Shown here: positions 1 through 13,702 of the stretch, piece after piece
Numbering within the stretch: the first letter of the stretch is position 1
Layout: every line of letters starts with the position of its first letter
DNA from: Tubiluchus corallicola
Taxonomy: Eukaryota; Priapulida; Priapulimorpha; Priapulimorphida; Tubiluchidae
Reading direction: 5' to 3'
DNA: 64,000 nt
Assembly (NCBI GenBank): GCA_030141605.1
Contig: JAQGDQ010000097.1
Coordinates: forward strand, 361,001-425,000
Position numbers and translations under genes: made by a program
The notes under the pieces: model-generated
What the model saw: only the letters and a program-made list of their open reading frames with translations
Databases searched by the model: none
What the model was told of the DNA's origin: nothing

Positions 1-147
1 CTATTGCATGTTATGACTTAAAACACAGCTGTCTCAGTTAGATGCAAAAAGCTATAGGTACCAACACATGCATCAAAAAATGCAGAAACGCACATAAATG
101 GTTATAAAATGAAGAATATGCAAAACCGATGCTACATTTACTGCTAC

Positions 148-3100
148 CTGCTGTTCTAGTTGTAGGAATGCTGTAAAGTTGTACATTGAGACGTCCTGGG
201 GTGGATTTGTGAACTGCTGCTGCACCGGAACAACGGTGTAGTATGGAAAGTAGTTGCTCAAATCAGAAATTATCTAAAACATCCAAATTTCCACTTTTTT
301 TACAATTCACTTTACAAAAAAACACCCTGTAAGAGAGCTAGAAAGTTAGAATGCTAAACTGACAGTACTATAAATGTGCGGTGTGACACATATTTTACTC
401 ATTTGTGACAAATTAATTTTGTTAGTTAAATTTCACTGTTTCTCAAGCACTTGAAAGAAAAGGAATATTTTTCTTTATTTTAATTATAATACTAGACATA
501 CACATTAAAAAGGCTTATCACGATTTTCCTGAACGTAAATTTTTTCTTATAAAGCTTCAGCAGCCGCTAAGTAGGAACCAACCTCCTGGAATTGCTGAAT
601 TCCAAACACTCAAAAAAGTCAAGAAAGTTGTAAAAAAAGTTTGACATAATCAGGCCATTCACACGGTACAATAAGTTTACACTGTTGATAATGCACAAAA
701 TGAACGAGAACAAAATAGTACTGCTGTGCAAAAAAGTGTCTGAGCATTAAATAGAAATAATTTATATGTCAACAATTACATTCTATAAGAGGCAGAAAAC
801 CAATAAATATACATGTTATATGGCGAGAAAATAACCTAGAGATAATAATATGTTAGATAACTTAATTTAATTTTGAATGCACGAATAAATCTTTTGAACA
901 GTAATTAACACAAATAAAAATTGTCCTTATTAACACATTAATTTTCTTTGAAGATACACATGTGTGCTCCCAGGCAAATATGTACACAAGCATGGCGGTT
1001 AGTTTTATTGTAAAATCAAAATAAGTGCCGATTACCAAGAATTCCTCCTAATTTCATTTTCATCTCCTAGCTACATCTGCCCATTATGTTTGTAAACACG
1101 TACAATTTTGCACTGTTCTAAGTGCAAATTAAATCACGTCCTGCTTAACTAAGCAAAAAGCTTGACTTTCAAATGTCAGCTAACAAAAAGTTGATTAATC
1201 TGCGATCATTGCAAACAATTAATTAGTTTTTGCCGTGACAGTCAATGAAACGTAATCAAATGTTGATTAAAAAGCAGTAAAACATGCTTACGTCGTGATT
1301 ATGAATAAGCAGATGATAAAGCTTTGCAAATCCGTCAAAACTTAACTCTCCCGTTGTATCAACTTTCTGGAAAAAAGTCATGTTCACATGAAAGATAATT
1401 CATATTAAACTAACTCAGTTTATGGGTGATAACTATAGGTAATAAAGATTGTTGATACTCATATTTTTCTCCATATTTCATATGCAAATTCAACTGAAGA
1501 CTAAAAGTTATTTATCGACACTTAGTAAACTGACAAGACTATATAGTTAAGCTTCAAAAGTATTGTGATGACATTTTGCAAATGCCGAATGCTTTTTGCA
1601 CAATTTGAATGAACTAGAAGAGCCCATAGATGAAATTCAAATGAGCATGAAACTTCCTTGTCCATATTTAACAATATTAAGTTTTGTAATATTGATCATG
1701 CTCACAATATAGCTAATGGCTCAAATTTTGATGCTATTTTTTCCAATGCAAACTACAATCACAAGCAGCTAAGTGCAAGCCAGTAGAATATTATTACAAT
1801 TATGACTCAGATTTAACAGTAAAAATAACTACTGCCTGATATAAGAGTATTAAAATCACTCCAATTAGTAAGTGCTCTTATATGCACACTAAAATAGTTT
1901 CAAAAGCAAGAGAACGATAATTTAAAACTAGGTCGATATTTCTTTGTTAAAAATACATTTTATTTTTTGAATTTTACTGTACCTAAGTAGTACTTAGAGA
2001 CAGTTTGGTAGTTTGCACCATTTTCGCTAATATATAGAACACACAGAACATCATTTGATCTAACCGATAACTTTCGATTGGTCTATCCGGTTATGTGTGC
2101 TAAGTGCATACTGGAATAGTAAACAAATAAAGATAGCAATAGCTGAAGAGAAAAGCTCGTACCATGAACTTTACCAGGCAAATGAGCAAAATTTACCAAA
2201 CCCTGAATTCATCTAAGTTCTTTACACACAAGGCAAATAGTAGAATTTACCATGATGATTTTAATTTGAATTTTCGTAAATTTTACAATACGGCTGAAAA
2301 CTGATGATTGATAACTCATACAGCCAATCCAATGTAGGTAAAAAATGCACTGGTAAAAATGGAACAAGAAAAATGGCTTATGTTATTTTGATGCAAATAA
2401 TTTCTATAATATTAAAAGAATCACATGAACATGTTTAGGATTTTTAATGCTGTAGCCAGTAGGAAGCAGACCTCCTTCAAGGTAAAAAAATCCTAAACAT
2501 GTGCATCTGACTCTTTTAACAGAAAAAAAACACATAGAACAAAGATAATACAGCAAACGTGCAAAAATATACCTGTACAAGTATCACATAAATTAGCAAA
2601 AGACTCACAAAATATTTTTTTATTAAACAGAGTTATAATCAATAATGCACAAACATTTCACACAGTGTTTGTCTACATTTCTTTAACTAATTGGCGTTGG
2701 TATAATAAACTGGCAAATATACATGTATAAAAAGTCAACTTACAAAGCTATATACATGTATAACCAAAGGTTATAGACAGTGTTGTACAATATTTCAAAC
2801 AGTTACATAGTATTTCAAAAGAGTAATGACACTCTCTCTGAGATGGCTAATAAAGTTCTTCATGAACATTTTTGTATGTGGTGTTTGGTCAAGACTTGGT
2901 GAAAAAACGAATGGAGGAAAAAACGCCCATATTGACAGCATTGACAGTTTTCACTCTCCCGTCCAGGAATCTGCTTCAAAATAAATCTTTTTGTCCCCCA
3001 TCCCCTTTCTCAAAAAATTTCATAGAAATCTATTAAGTAGTTTTCGCGTAATATGTTTACTGTTGTATAATAGACAAAAACAACAAACCAAACAAGAAAG

Positions 3101-6100
3101 AAACTTCCTTGACAAAGACAAAAATAATTAAAATCATTGTAACCACAGCAACACTAAACTTAAACTCATATTTTGTAAGGGTGCTGTTTTTTCCTATTTT
3201 TTTACTTGTGGCATTTTTCCCCTGTGTCATTTTTACCTGTGCTATTTTTTACGCGCACCATACCAATCAATGGTTAATTCGTTAATAACTGCACAAAATA
3301 AGAAAATTATTACTTTACATGGTGCATTATTTAGTTTGTTCAATGAGGCACCCAGTCAGCAAATTTTGTTTTTACATCTCAAATTGGCGCTGTCAGCACT
3401 CAGCCTTTAAATGAGTTTATTATTCTGAGAGCGAGTTCCAACGTGCTATTTTAAGATTTCAATTTAAACAGTCATAGTTTCATTACACTGCTGACTTTAT
3501 AATGGGTGGTCTGCACACAGCTCACGTAAAACCGTCTGTAGTGGATCAGTTAACGTAAATCCCCGGAACATGTTCTCTGTATATACCATCAGTGAAATGT
3601 TTGACGAATGTATATCTGCATAAATATTTACAATAGTAAGGCTGTGCTCCTGCAGTGTAGCAAAATAAACTGCCTAATTCCTAGAGATCAGAAAATCTAG
3701 AATCGTCTGACAGATACAGTATTATGCCCTGATGCTCTCACTTGTAAATAAAACTTACGGTACAGTAATGCTTGCCTTACGAAAAGTTCGAACACATTAT
3801 TCTATATAACATAAATATATAACGCATTAAAATGATTGTGCACTGTTAAAACAAAAAGCAGGAGCTGCCAGTGAATATTATTTAGTTTCTTTGTTTTTGT
3901 GTAACAATAAATGCAGATGCAGCAACTAGTTATGAAGCAGAGGAATACAATCATTATAATTAACTCTTTAATTACCATACCTGGATTTTTTCTTTCAGTT
4001 CTTTGCCTGAGGATATTTTTAAATTGGCTCTTGGTGCCCATTGCTTTAATTCCTTTAATGAAATTCTAAAAAAGTAATTGGAATAACGATGATGCAGTAA
4101 TTATTACAGTTTTATTACGAACTGTGTTATTACACACACAGTTTTATCTGTACATATAATTAACAAAATGGAAAATGCAAAACAAAAACAAAATTGCAAA
4201 TTTGCAGAACTATAATTTAAATAAATTCTTGTGTTGCATTTTTACCAAAACACATTAATAATTTTCACATTTATTGCAACACTTAAAAACATTATTGCGA
4301 TTCTAGCAATGAAAACGGCCCTTGTAAGCAGAACTTGAAATTTGTTCTAGATCAGTAACAGTCTAAATTGGGAGAAATTCGGCAAGACCAGTTCCTTAAC
4401 CAAGACTAACGTGATTTATTAAACATGTTCACAGGTCCTTTATAATTATCGCCTGCTTGCAGTACTGTAGCATTCAAAGAAACCCTATCCTCAATCAAAC
4501 TAACCCAGGTCAGCCTCTACAAGCTTAAGTATGACGTATCACAAAACACAACAGAGCAATTGCCAAGGTCAACAGCCATTCACTTTTCCTAATCGTTTGG
4601 ATTTTTAATCTCCATTCGTTAGACTTTAGTAAACAGATCCAAAGTGAGTTTAGATCAAATATTGTGGATGTGCACCATCACAGGTCCTAATACGTGCAAG
4701 CAAACATAGGGAATAGTCAACATTCCTTTTCCATGCTGTAATCTGTACAACAATACTAGTAAATCTGGTTCAGCTACTTTTGACATGTAATATGAATTAT
4801 TCCAACAAATGAAATTCCTTCCAAAACTTACATTCGTTTACAATTGTTAACTGCCTTGCAGGCATATATCATACCCCTCTCACTTACAATGAAAGTGGGT
4901 AAACCAATGTGTGATTGCAAAACAGTTAGCAAACAAGGTTTACAATACATACAACATACACAGGACAATTTATTAAATCCCTTTCTGCACATTGCATACC
5001 CACAGAGAGTAAATTCCCAAAAACTGACGATGTTTATTCTGGCAAGTTTATCATGCAGTCTAATACTTTTTATCTACATTGTAAGCAAAAAAGCATGTAA
5101 AACTATGATTAGGTTTCTGTTAAATATTTCTGGGGAAACACCAGTCTTTAAGGGCACAGCAAACATTACTAAGCAATTTTATTGAGCTTATAAAGCCATA
5201 AAACAACAAATTATATAGCTTTGGTGAACTTAATACCTTCAGCGTTGCTGGTAAACTCCACAGAGGTTACTATGTATGCAAAGAGTATTCTGTTCTATTA
5301 AAAAAAGTGAGTCTCTAGCACAAGAGCTCAATAAGAATTTTTGATAGTATTTTAAGAAAAAGTGCCACTCAGCTACAAGAAAACATGTACCGAAGATATA
5401 ACGATGAAGGTATATACCATCTTTTCAACTGATTAAATAAAATATATCAACATTCAATCATTTATAGTTAAAATAATTATGTGAAAATTATTTACCCTTG
5501 CCCGCACTTAAAATAAACTAAATGACCAATGTAAAATTGACAAATCTGCAAACACTTAAGGTGGAATTCAAAAAAGTCTACGGCCTCTTTTTCAGTCAGA
5601 TCATTACTAGAATTCGGAAGGATCCATCGGGACAAAAATTTGTACCCTTTATGTCATGTACTACTATGTTAGGACTGGCTGTTATACAATACATTAGTTA
5701 GAAAGGTATAATATAAAAGCAGTCAGCTAGTTGTGTAGATCGTAATGACAGCTCCTATATATTCTGCAAAAAGCAGCAACACGCAGTAATCGCAGTTTTC
5801 CAGACGAAAATGATGTCAATAACAGTTGTGTGAAGCAATAAAATGTGGCAATTCCAAGCACATCAACAGTATAAGAGAGATTAAAAGCAATTTTCATCAG
5901 TTTTATTTGGTATGATGTGTTTTATTGTCTCACTTTCATCTCAGGCCACTACTGCTGAACATATAACGGAAAATTATGTGCTCTGTTTTTGTGTGGTACT
6001 AACTACATCAGCTATTAAGGTGTTAGTACAGATGTAGAAAATCTCATCAAATGTTAACTCATTAACAAAATGAATTTGTATATTAACTACATGTAAAACT

Positions 6101-9100
6101 TAGAACAAATGACAAAGAAGCTAGTTTTGAATACTCAGGAACCGTTCTATATAATGAATTGGATGAAATATTAGTATTCAAAGCAACCCTCACTCAGTCA
6201 CTCAGTCAACTGAAACTTCACTACGTGGAAGTGTGTTTGATTAAAAGTGAATTTCATGAACAAATTTTTATCATTATATTAGTTTTTTGTCTGTTTTGTA
6301 ACTATTAGTACTTTTACAATACGAATATTCATATAGCCTATCATTATAACTACCGTATATATGTGTCTACAAGTCGACCTTATGTACAAGTTGATGTGCA
6401 TTTTAAGACCAAAAATTGCATCATTTTATATATTGCCTGTGTACAAGTCCACCATAAAATATTAATATCTTTCCAGAGTAAATGATGTCAACAATGACCG
6501 AGTAATAAATCAATAGCTTACTGCGTTAGTGTGTAAGATACGTGCAAGTGCCTGGGTCGAGTATATTATACCTACCCGATGTATTCATGTCGAGGGCCCT
6601 CAAAGCAATCTACGATAATGCAGCATGAAGTAATGTCAAGATGTGAACATTCTCTGATGTGAAGTATTATCTGATGAGTGATTATTTCTTTACATATTTG
6701 TACTGTAGACGACTCTTTAGCGACATCTCCCAAAAACATATCGTAAATATAAGTCGACCCCAAAAATTTCACCGTAAAATCGCCTCCCAAAAATTTGACT
6801 TGTACATAAGTATATACGGTATATTCATATTTTTCTGTTTACTAGAATGTCTAATCTTAACTATCATTGCTTCACTATATGAAATCAAACAAATAACTAT
6901 TTTATTATTTTAAGTTCTATTTAAAGTGATTACCAAATTTTTATTTTATATAAATGAAATTGTACAAAGTTATGTCAATATATTTTACATGAAACTCAAG
7001 TCGCATTGAGCTGCTCTATTTAATGCACTGTAGACCACTGTAACTGTTATTTTGCAATTGTTATTTAATTTGTCTTACTCTCTGTATTTTTACTGTAGTT
7101 TACTTTGGACCTTGAGTCATAGGTAAAACTATTCTTACAAATGGTTGGCACTTACTTGCAAAATTTATAACAAAAAACGACGAGTTAAAACTAACAGACA
7201 TCAAAACTTTCAAGTACTAATTTGCAGAAATAGTAAAACTAATTTCTTTTGTCTAAAATCAAATTCTTATTTTAAAAAGAAAAAACATGACGAACTACGC
7301 GAATTATAAGGCATCATAAGTTAGCAACTATTCAACCTCATATGCAGGTTTCATATATAAGCAAAGTAGCTATGGCTGAACTTTTGGTAAAATAAAAAAA
7401 TAACAAGGTAACTAAAACATTGTTTGACTTTCTCGAAAAACAGCACAACATTACTTGCTCAAGTATTCCCTATATGCAGTCAGTAGAATGAACACTGAGG
7501 AAAAACTAACGGAGTTATATCAACAAAATGTTTTCCTGTTCAATAAAAAGAACATGAGTTCCAATCAACTGAAAATTTCGACATTTGCTTTCGGATCCTC
7601 TCAACTAAACAGCAACAAAAATGCTACATTGTTTCAAACTATCCAAGACTACACAAAAAAACTACGTGCACCTTTTCATCAATTGAATGTACGTAGTATT
7701 TCTAATTTAATATCAATATATAACTCACTGCTAACACTCAATGGCCATGTATCATATTTTGTAACATGTATTTCTTTGCATTACTGCTTAAGATAAGATT
7801 ATTGATCAGTTACGTATAATTGTATACCAAACATATACAATTATACTATTAAATAAAAATATGTTTAGGCAAAAAAATATTGTTAAAAAGCTTATAGTGC
7901 ATACCGTTCGCGTCCACCATCGCCTGCCATCAGATAAAACTCCTTTCTTAGCCACCTGTTAGAGTATGAACATATTCAACTATCTTTAGGCTCCATTTCA
8001 TATGCGTATTAAATATTACATGTACAGAATTGTGAATATATACAACAAAAGTTGATAAAATTATTGAATAATAAGTTAAATCATTTGAATGCAGAACTTA
8101 CTGTCCTTAGCACTTTCATAAATGGTTAGGAACTCAGCTATAAAATGCTTACCTTTCTCAAAAAATATCTCTTTTAGAGATTCAACACACAATGCTTATA
8201 GCAACGAGTACAAAACGTAAATGTACAAAAGTACTCTACTAAATGTAATCTTCACCCTTAACTTAATATGAGAGCACATTAGATGAGCATGGCTTTATAA
8301 GCACAGCTACGGAGAAAGAGTTTACCCGAGTGGTCCCACTGTGTGTTTAGCGAGCAAATTTATGCAAGATGGGCCTCATTAGTAATGGACAAGTGACCAG
8401 GACGAGGATTATAAATAACCACTTAGCACCATACTGTTTTTGACAGTTTGTTTTGTTGAGGGAAGGCACACCAACATCTATATATAATCAAGATAGTTAA
8501 ATATGTCTGCCAGTTCATTACCTTGGCTAGTATATTACCCCATGGATGAAGAGATAGGTTCTGGTCCAGTGGTGGGTAAAAGTTCAATAAAAACAGTTTT
8601 TTAGGTACATATGTGTTTATTCTTGTAACTCCAAAGTGTATAAACTTGTACAACTTCACAATGACAGGACTGTACATATAAAAAGTTAAGAAATAACATT
8701 ATTTTTGGAGAAATCTGCTCTTATGTCAGCTTATTTTGGAACAACAATTTTTTAGTAAACTTATATAACCACTAATGTAAAAGCCCCTGACTGGTAATGT
8801 GTAGTAGAAGCGTTTGATTTTCTTGACAAAATGTAATAAAATTTATTATATAGTGGGTTGTTTAAGACACGGATACCGTTCTTATTATAAAGTTTTTAAA
8901 TACTTATTCCTAAAGTAATTTTAAAGCTTTTACCGTTCCACTTGTATGGGATAGGGTGAATTTTGTGTGTTTAATGTGTCCTGCACAAGATGCCGTAAGC
9001 AAATAATCCACTGAGAACATTCATCGGCATTCGGCGCTAAAAACAAAAAAATTGATGACTTTTAACATTTAAATCATCAAATAATGTCTTCAAATTTGAA

Positions 9101-11362
9101 AATGACTAAATAATATGAATAATAAGTTGGAACACAACAAAATGGAACACACCTATGCAAGATAAACTCCGACAGTTGAACTCGCTTCCGTAGATAACAA
9201 CGAAGCAACAGCAGTCGTAGACTTCTTCTGGAAATTTCTCAAAGTCTCTCGACTTCTTACCTTCCCGAATTTCTTTAACTTCCCGCAAGTCAACTGCACC
9301 AAATGAAAAGTGAAATGTAGTTAAAAGTAGTAAACAATTGTGGCTGTCCAGATTTAGCTTTGTTGCTTGCAATGGGTGATTTACAGTGTACTAACTTTAT
9401 ATATATATATATTGACCTCAACATAAGTCAGTGACTGATATGACTAATATTAGACTACTGGGTCTAAAATTGCTGGATCAAGGTAATTTACGGACAAACC
9501 TAAAAACCTAGAAACACAATTTTTCCCACGACTGGTACATGTCAAACCCTTTTTTTGTCAAGTATTTTAACAAAAAATTTTTCATTTTTGCACCAAAGTC
9601 CGAGCAATCGCTGGTCGTCACTGGTTGAGTTAAACATAAATGACCACATAACATCACACTAATACACATAATAGTACTACAATACCACATATGTTACACA
9701 TTTATATAAAAAGTAAATTCCCCAAGACAGATGGCAGAGCTAGCGGGAATTGCTCAATCTGATGTAGTTCTGCAAAGTGATGAAATATGTGGAAAATTTT
9801 GCTGAGTCGAAATTGATGGCTCGTTATACACTGGAACGCTAACCAGTTGCTATTACTTGTCTGTCTTTCAGGAAAAGTAATCTAGCTAAACTAAGCAATG
9901 GAATATTAAATAAAATATCCATGCACCAGAGCTACTGCAAATGGAACAACACTTTGCCCAGTCGTTACTCTCCGGGTAGTAAATTTAGCCTTAAACACTG
10001 TTAGTAGCCTACTTTACTGGCGAATAACGCACAGTTTTTTAAGCTAAAAAACGAGCTTCAAGGCAACATGCTATTGAATAACAGCAAAGCTGCACGTCCA
10101 GTTAATGAACATGCTATTGCAGTGAAGCTAAGCTGCAGCATCAACCAGATAGCAAGCTATTGTGGTGACGTTAAGTTGCAGCATTGGCCAGATAGCAAGC
10201 AGCTGCAGCAACATCAAGCTATTGTGGTGAAGTTAAGATGCAGCATCAGGCAGATAGCAAGCAGTTGCAGTAAAGTTAAGCTGCAAGTCCGGGATTTGAG
10301 TAAATAGTTGCATGAAGTTAAGCTATAGCTACAAGTGTTGAGCAGACCCTTTGGAAAAAAGGAGAAAAAAACAGCAAGGTTTACAGGCTACAAAAGCAGT
10401 AAAATCAGTTAAGAATTCAAACACTATTTTATTAAATCATATAATTAAAACTGTTGTATTTCATTGAGTAAACAATATTGCACAGTTGCTACATCTTATT
10501 GCCATTTCAAATGAAATTAGTTCTTTACTCTTATGAATTATTGGTTAAAGGGAAAATAATAATTTTAAAATATGTTTAAAAAATTAAGAAAACAATGCTA
10601 TACCAGTCAGCAATACTCTTACATGTTTAAAATGCTCTGGTTTGTAAAAACTTTTAAGTAACAGTTCTGACAAACAGATGTCAAGCTACTCTTGTAAAAA
10701 ATGTCTTACGATGTTGGTGTGCTCAAACATAATTATTACTTATGAAATGTAATTTATTTTTACTGAGCTCTAGGGTGATTTTTAAGTATTTTATTTAATA
10801 GTCCTGTCCTTTCTTTTAATAAATATAAATGTATCAATAGAGCTTTAATATACTTTCCTAGAAGACGGTAGAGAGAAAATGGCTGCACATAGTTAATATT
10901 GTGATCATTTTGAAATTTCAAGTTTAGTGTTACTCAACTGCTGTTGCATACTGTAAGAGTAATAGTAAGATGGCCAAATATGATTTTAGTCGTTTAAGTT
11001 AAGTACTTTTGATCACTTTAGGTTGTTTGGTTGCTTGACACATAAAAAATTAAAATATTAAAAATTCCCATAATAGTTCATGTATCTGAAATTTATTTTT
11101 ACACACATATGTTAGCAATAAGCTTACATAATTCGCCACTATTATACTCACCATTATCTTCTAGACGTCCTAGTGTGCGATACCAAATCAGCTGCCGCGT
11201 TTCCATTCTTATCGCAAAACTGCGCCTCTCTTTCTCTTTCTTTTTTGGATTCAACTTTTGCAAGTACATACCCCGTTCGAGTTTTTGCAACAAATGTTCC
11301 AAGTTCTGAGGTCGTGGCGGCATTCCATTGAGAACACCCGCTCCGGGTTGGGAGAAACTCAT
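148..11362 (-). CDS. PLCG: Phospholipase C gamma, N-terminal part (7 exons; continues past the left edge)
   Basis: Hydrolyses PIP2 to IP3 and diacylglycerol downstream of tyrosine kinases. Coding exons on the minus strand: 11362-11152, 9293-9153, 9036-8934, 7955-7905, 4065-3981, 1366-1292 and 273-148. All have AG/GT borders and matching phases, giving 264 codons. The first four exons match the PLC-gamma N-terminal PH domain, with METRQLIWYR, VDLREVKEIREGKKSRDF and WLRKEFY lining up with the vertebrate proteins. Exons 5 and 6 give the EF-hand region (ISLKELKQ, GELSFDGFAKLYHLL), and exon 7 enters the segment before the X domain. The catalytic X/Y halves, split PH, SH2 and SH3 domains must lie to the left. 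Start: the ATG at 11362; a TTG further upstream in frame is not used. Introns 4 (3.8 kb) and 5 (2.6 kb) are unusually long for this window and carry repeats. Family assignment is firm; gamma 1 versus gamma 2 is not meaningful for an invertebrate. Confidence 0.93.
2412..2519. repeat. Hairpin element with TTAA at both ends
   Basis: A 108-bp imperfect palindrome in PLCG intron 5. The inner arms, ACATGTTTAGGATTTTT and its reverse complement, pair perfectly over 17 bp around a loop of about 39 nt. The outer arms TTAAAAGA and TCTTTTAA also pair. TTAA at both tips resembles the target site of piggyBac-type MITEs. A microRNA-like hairpin is the alternative. Confidence 0.6.
6352..6820. mobile_element. 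MITE with ACCGTATATA termini
   Basis: About 469 bp in PLCG intron 4. The left end ACCGTATATATGTGT is mirrored at the right end by TATATACGGT, and TA flanks both sides. Both halves carry the subterminal string AAGTCGACC. There is no transposase. Its end design resembles the element at 13259-13702. Confidence 0.7.
7807..7877. repeat. Dispersed repeat, copy 1
   Basis: The segment starting CAGTTACGTATAA and running through AAATAAAAATATGTTTAGGC is nearly repeated at 55819-55878. It lies beside PLCG exon 4. The family is not recognised. Confidence 0.5.
10068..10310. repeat. Degenerate minisatellite (units about 60 bp)
   Basis: At least three imperfect copies of a unit built from GCTATTGYRGTGAAGYTAAG and a GCAGCATC-CAGATAGCAAGC half, in PLCG intron 1. 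The plus-strand reading frame through it repeats the peptide AI-VKL-CSI-QIAS, but this reflects the DNA repeat rather than a gene. Confidence 0.65.
10487..10587. repeat. Direct repeat, copy A
   Basis: About 100 bp starting TGCTACATCTTATTGCC, nearly identical to 11925-12024. The two copies lie about 1.44 kb apart in the same orientation, on either side of PLCG exon 1. Confidence 0.75.
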
Positions 11363-11924
11363 GACTGCAACCAAACTTATACGGTGTAATCGGCAAACTT
11401 CAAACAGTCATTCACTTCAGAAGCTTAAACGAGTTATTCCGCTTCAACATGTATCACTATGTTTGGCGTAGAGCTGTTATTTATATTTCCTCATGTAATT
11501 ATGACCTCCACACTGATACACGTGATGTCTTTGTCCTGAGTCATGTATGTTTTTATGCTGTGTGTTTTCCTGTATAATAATTTATAACTTATTATTTGAA
11601 AAACTTTGTGCTAAGACTACAATAAATTGATTAATAATAAAATGAATTTCTGATAGCTCTTAAGTTTTAATGCCCTGCATAAAAGATAACAAACACACAC
11701 TTTTAAGATGAAATATTTTAACCAATCTGGCCCAATTATTTTTTGGGCACACATGTAAACCTACATAAATCCCATAGGTATGGCAGCTGATGGTAATGCT
11801 TAAATATTAAAAAGTATGCAAAATAATAGTCAATATTTTAATACATTCAAGGAATGCAATAAAAGAGTGCATCAGGGTTTTTACACAACATGGCCAGAAA
11901 ATGCTAAATTAAGGCTTAATCAGG

Positions 11925-12024
11925 TGCTACACCTTATTGCCATTTCAAATGAAATTAGTTCATTACTTTTATGAATTATTGATTAAAGGAAAATAATAAT
12001 TTTAAAATATGTTTAAAAAATTAA
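11925..12024. repeat. Direct repeat, copy B
   Basis: Partner of 10487-10587, with a few substitutions. It shares the core GCCATTTCAAATGAAATTAG and the tail TTTTAAAATATGTTTAAAAA. Confidence 0.75.
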
Positions 12025-13258
12025 ACGTATATCACTGAATACCCAGTAAGAATCTAGTTTAGCAGACCATTGACAATTAAAATTTGTGCCAATTTATCGA
12101 CTTCTAACTCAGTACTTTAATGCAAATAAATTTACCATTAAGTCAAACATTTCAATAGTGCTTTTACAACAATAGACTGAAAAAAGGCAATTACGACAAT
12201 TACTGAATGATAGCTCAAGACTAAAGTGAATGAATAAAAATTAATCACAAATTAAGAGCCTTAGTACGCAAAAATTAAACAATATTTAATGTTTACATAA
12301 CTAAACATTTAAAATTTGGTCAGACTAAATCCTTCCTAGACTAACTGCTAAAATCATGATTCGCAGAATGCTTTAAAAAAAGTTTCGGTAATATATAAAG
12401 AATAATGTCACCAACCAAGCAATGATGAAGGCTTATTGTGAAGTGCCAAGTGACGTATGCCTAGGGTTTGAAAATCAAACCAAATAACCAACTGCGGCGA
12501 ACGTTGCTTACTAAAAAAGGAAGCGCGACAGTAATGCTGGAAAACCAAACTAATATTATGTCAGTAAAACACTTTAAGCTTTACACCTGTTCAATTCCAA
12601 TGTTCATGATCTCCTGTTGTTTTGATAAAATTATGATGAACGTCAGTATCCGGGGCGCTTCGCTCGGTTTGTACGTGCGATCGTTATTCGTCGTGCGCAA
12701 TAACTAGCAATAGTGTTGAAATCTATTGCCTGACAGTACTATTACAGAAAAGCAAGTTTTAAATAGCAGACAACAGCTACTAGTTTATGCAGTTCCGTAC
12801 ACTGGAGGACGATTTTAACACGTTACCATTTATTATTTTGCAATGGCAACACCACCACTAAGTGCGGCAGCGTCCAACTTCATTACAAACTTACCATTAT
12901 TATTTTGCAACGACAACATCAGCAGTTGGTAATGTTATCGCTGCCACCGCCGCTGCAACGACAATCAACAATTTTTTAACAAATAAGAGCAGATCAAGCG
13001 CAACATGCTACTTCTTCAAGTCGTGTTCTGTAATACTGCTTGCATTTTGCTATTTAGCCATAAATAATTGTAAGATGTAGATAAAAAGTTAATGAAGTAA
13101 GAACACTAATAATAATAAACGACTATACCCTATGCCAGTACCTTTCTTAAAATATATGTTAACATTGTTTGTTAAAAGATCAGTGGTTCTAAAGGGTGTC
13201 ACCCATTAATGGGTGTGCACAAAAATTATGCTACCAGGAGAAATTTTTCATATAATTA

Positions 13259-13702
13259 CCGTATTTTCCCGTGTATAAGAGACCCTTTTTTGCTCAGAAT
13301 TTTCACTTTAAAAATAGGGGGTCTCTTATACATGGGAGTAAGCCTTTTCAATAAGATGCATAAATTGTGACACTAATGATTTTAAAGAAATAAGTGCTCT
13401 ACAACTGTTTTGCGTGTCGCGTTCGACTATGAAGCGGTTGTAAGCAATACAAGCATCGTGACACAGACATTATCTCCTTTCCTGTTACAGGTTTGCAGGT
13501 ACGCACTTTAATATATACCAGTACTCTTTTTCTACAACACATTAACTGGTTTTATTTTGTTTTCAGTACCGCACTGAGTTGAAAAAAGTTGTACTTTACC
13601 CTCTAAAAATGTCCGTCTGAAAAAACTTTTTTCCAGAATTTTTGCCTAAAAATTGAAGGGGTCTCTTATACACAAGGGTCTCTTATACACGGGAAAATAC
13701 GG
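13259..13702. mobile_element. Non-autonomous TA-flanked DNA element (MITE)
   Basis: 444 bp. The left terminus CCGTATTTTCCCGTGTATAA and right terminus TTATACACGGGAAAATACGG are perfect inverted repeats, with TA on each side. The TCTCTTATACAC motif occurs twice at the right end and again inside the left end. No transposase is encoded, so it must have been moved by another element's enzyme. Confidence 0.85.

Noticed and set aside
4844-5185. 113-codon plus-strand frame with a hydrophobic segment
   Set aside because: Lies in PLCG intron 4, has no recognisable family and no partner exons; AT-rich chance frame.
7455-7796. 113-codon plus-strand frame
   Set aside because: In PLCG intron 4, low complexity, no recognised domain.
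11154-11396. Alternative frame over the PLCG first exon
   Set aside because: The overlapping frame carries the PLC-gamma PH-domain sequence, so this one is a shadow.
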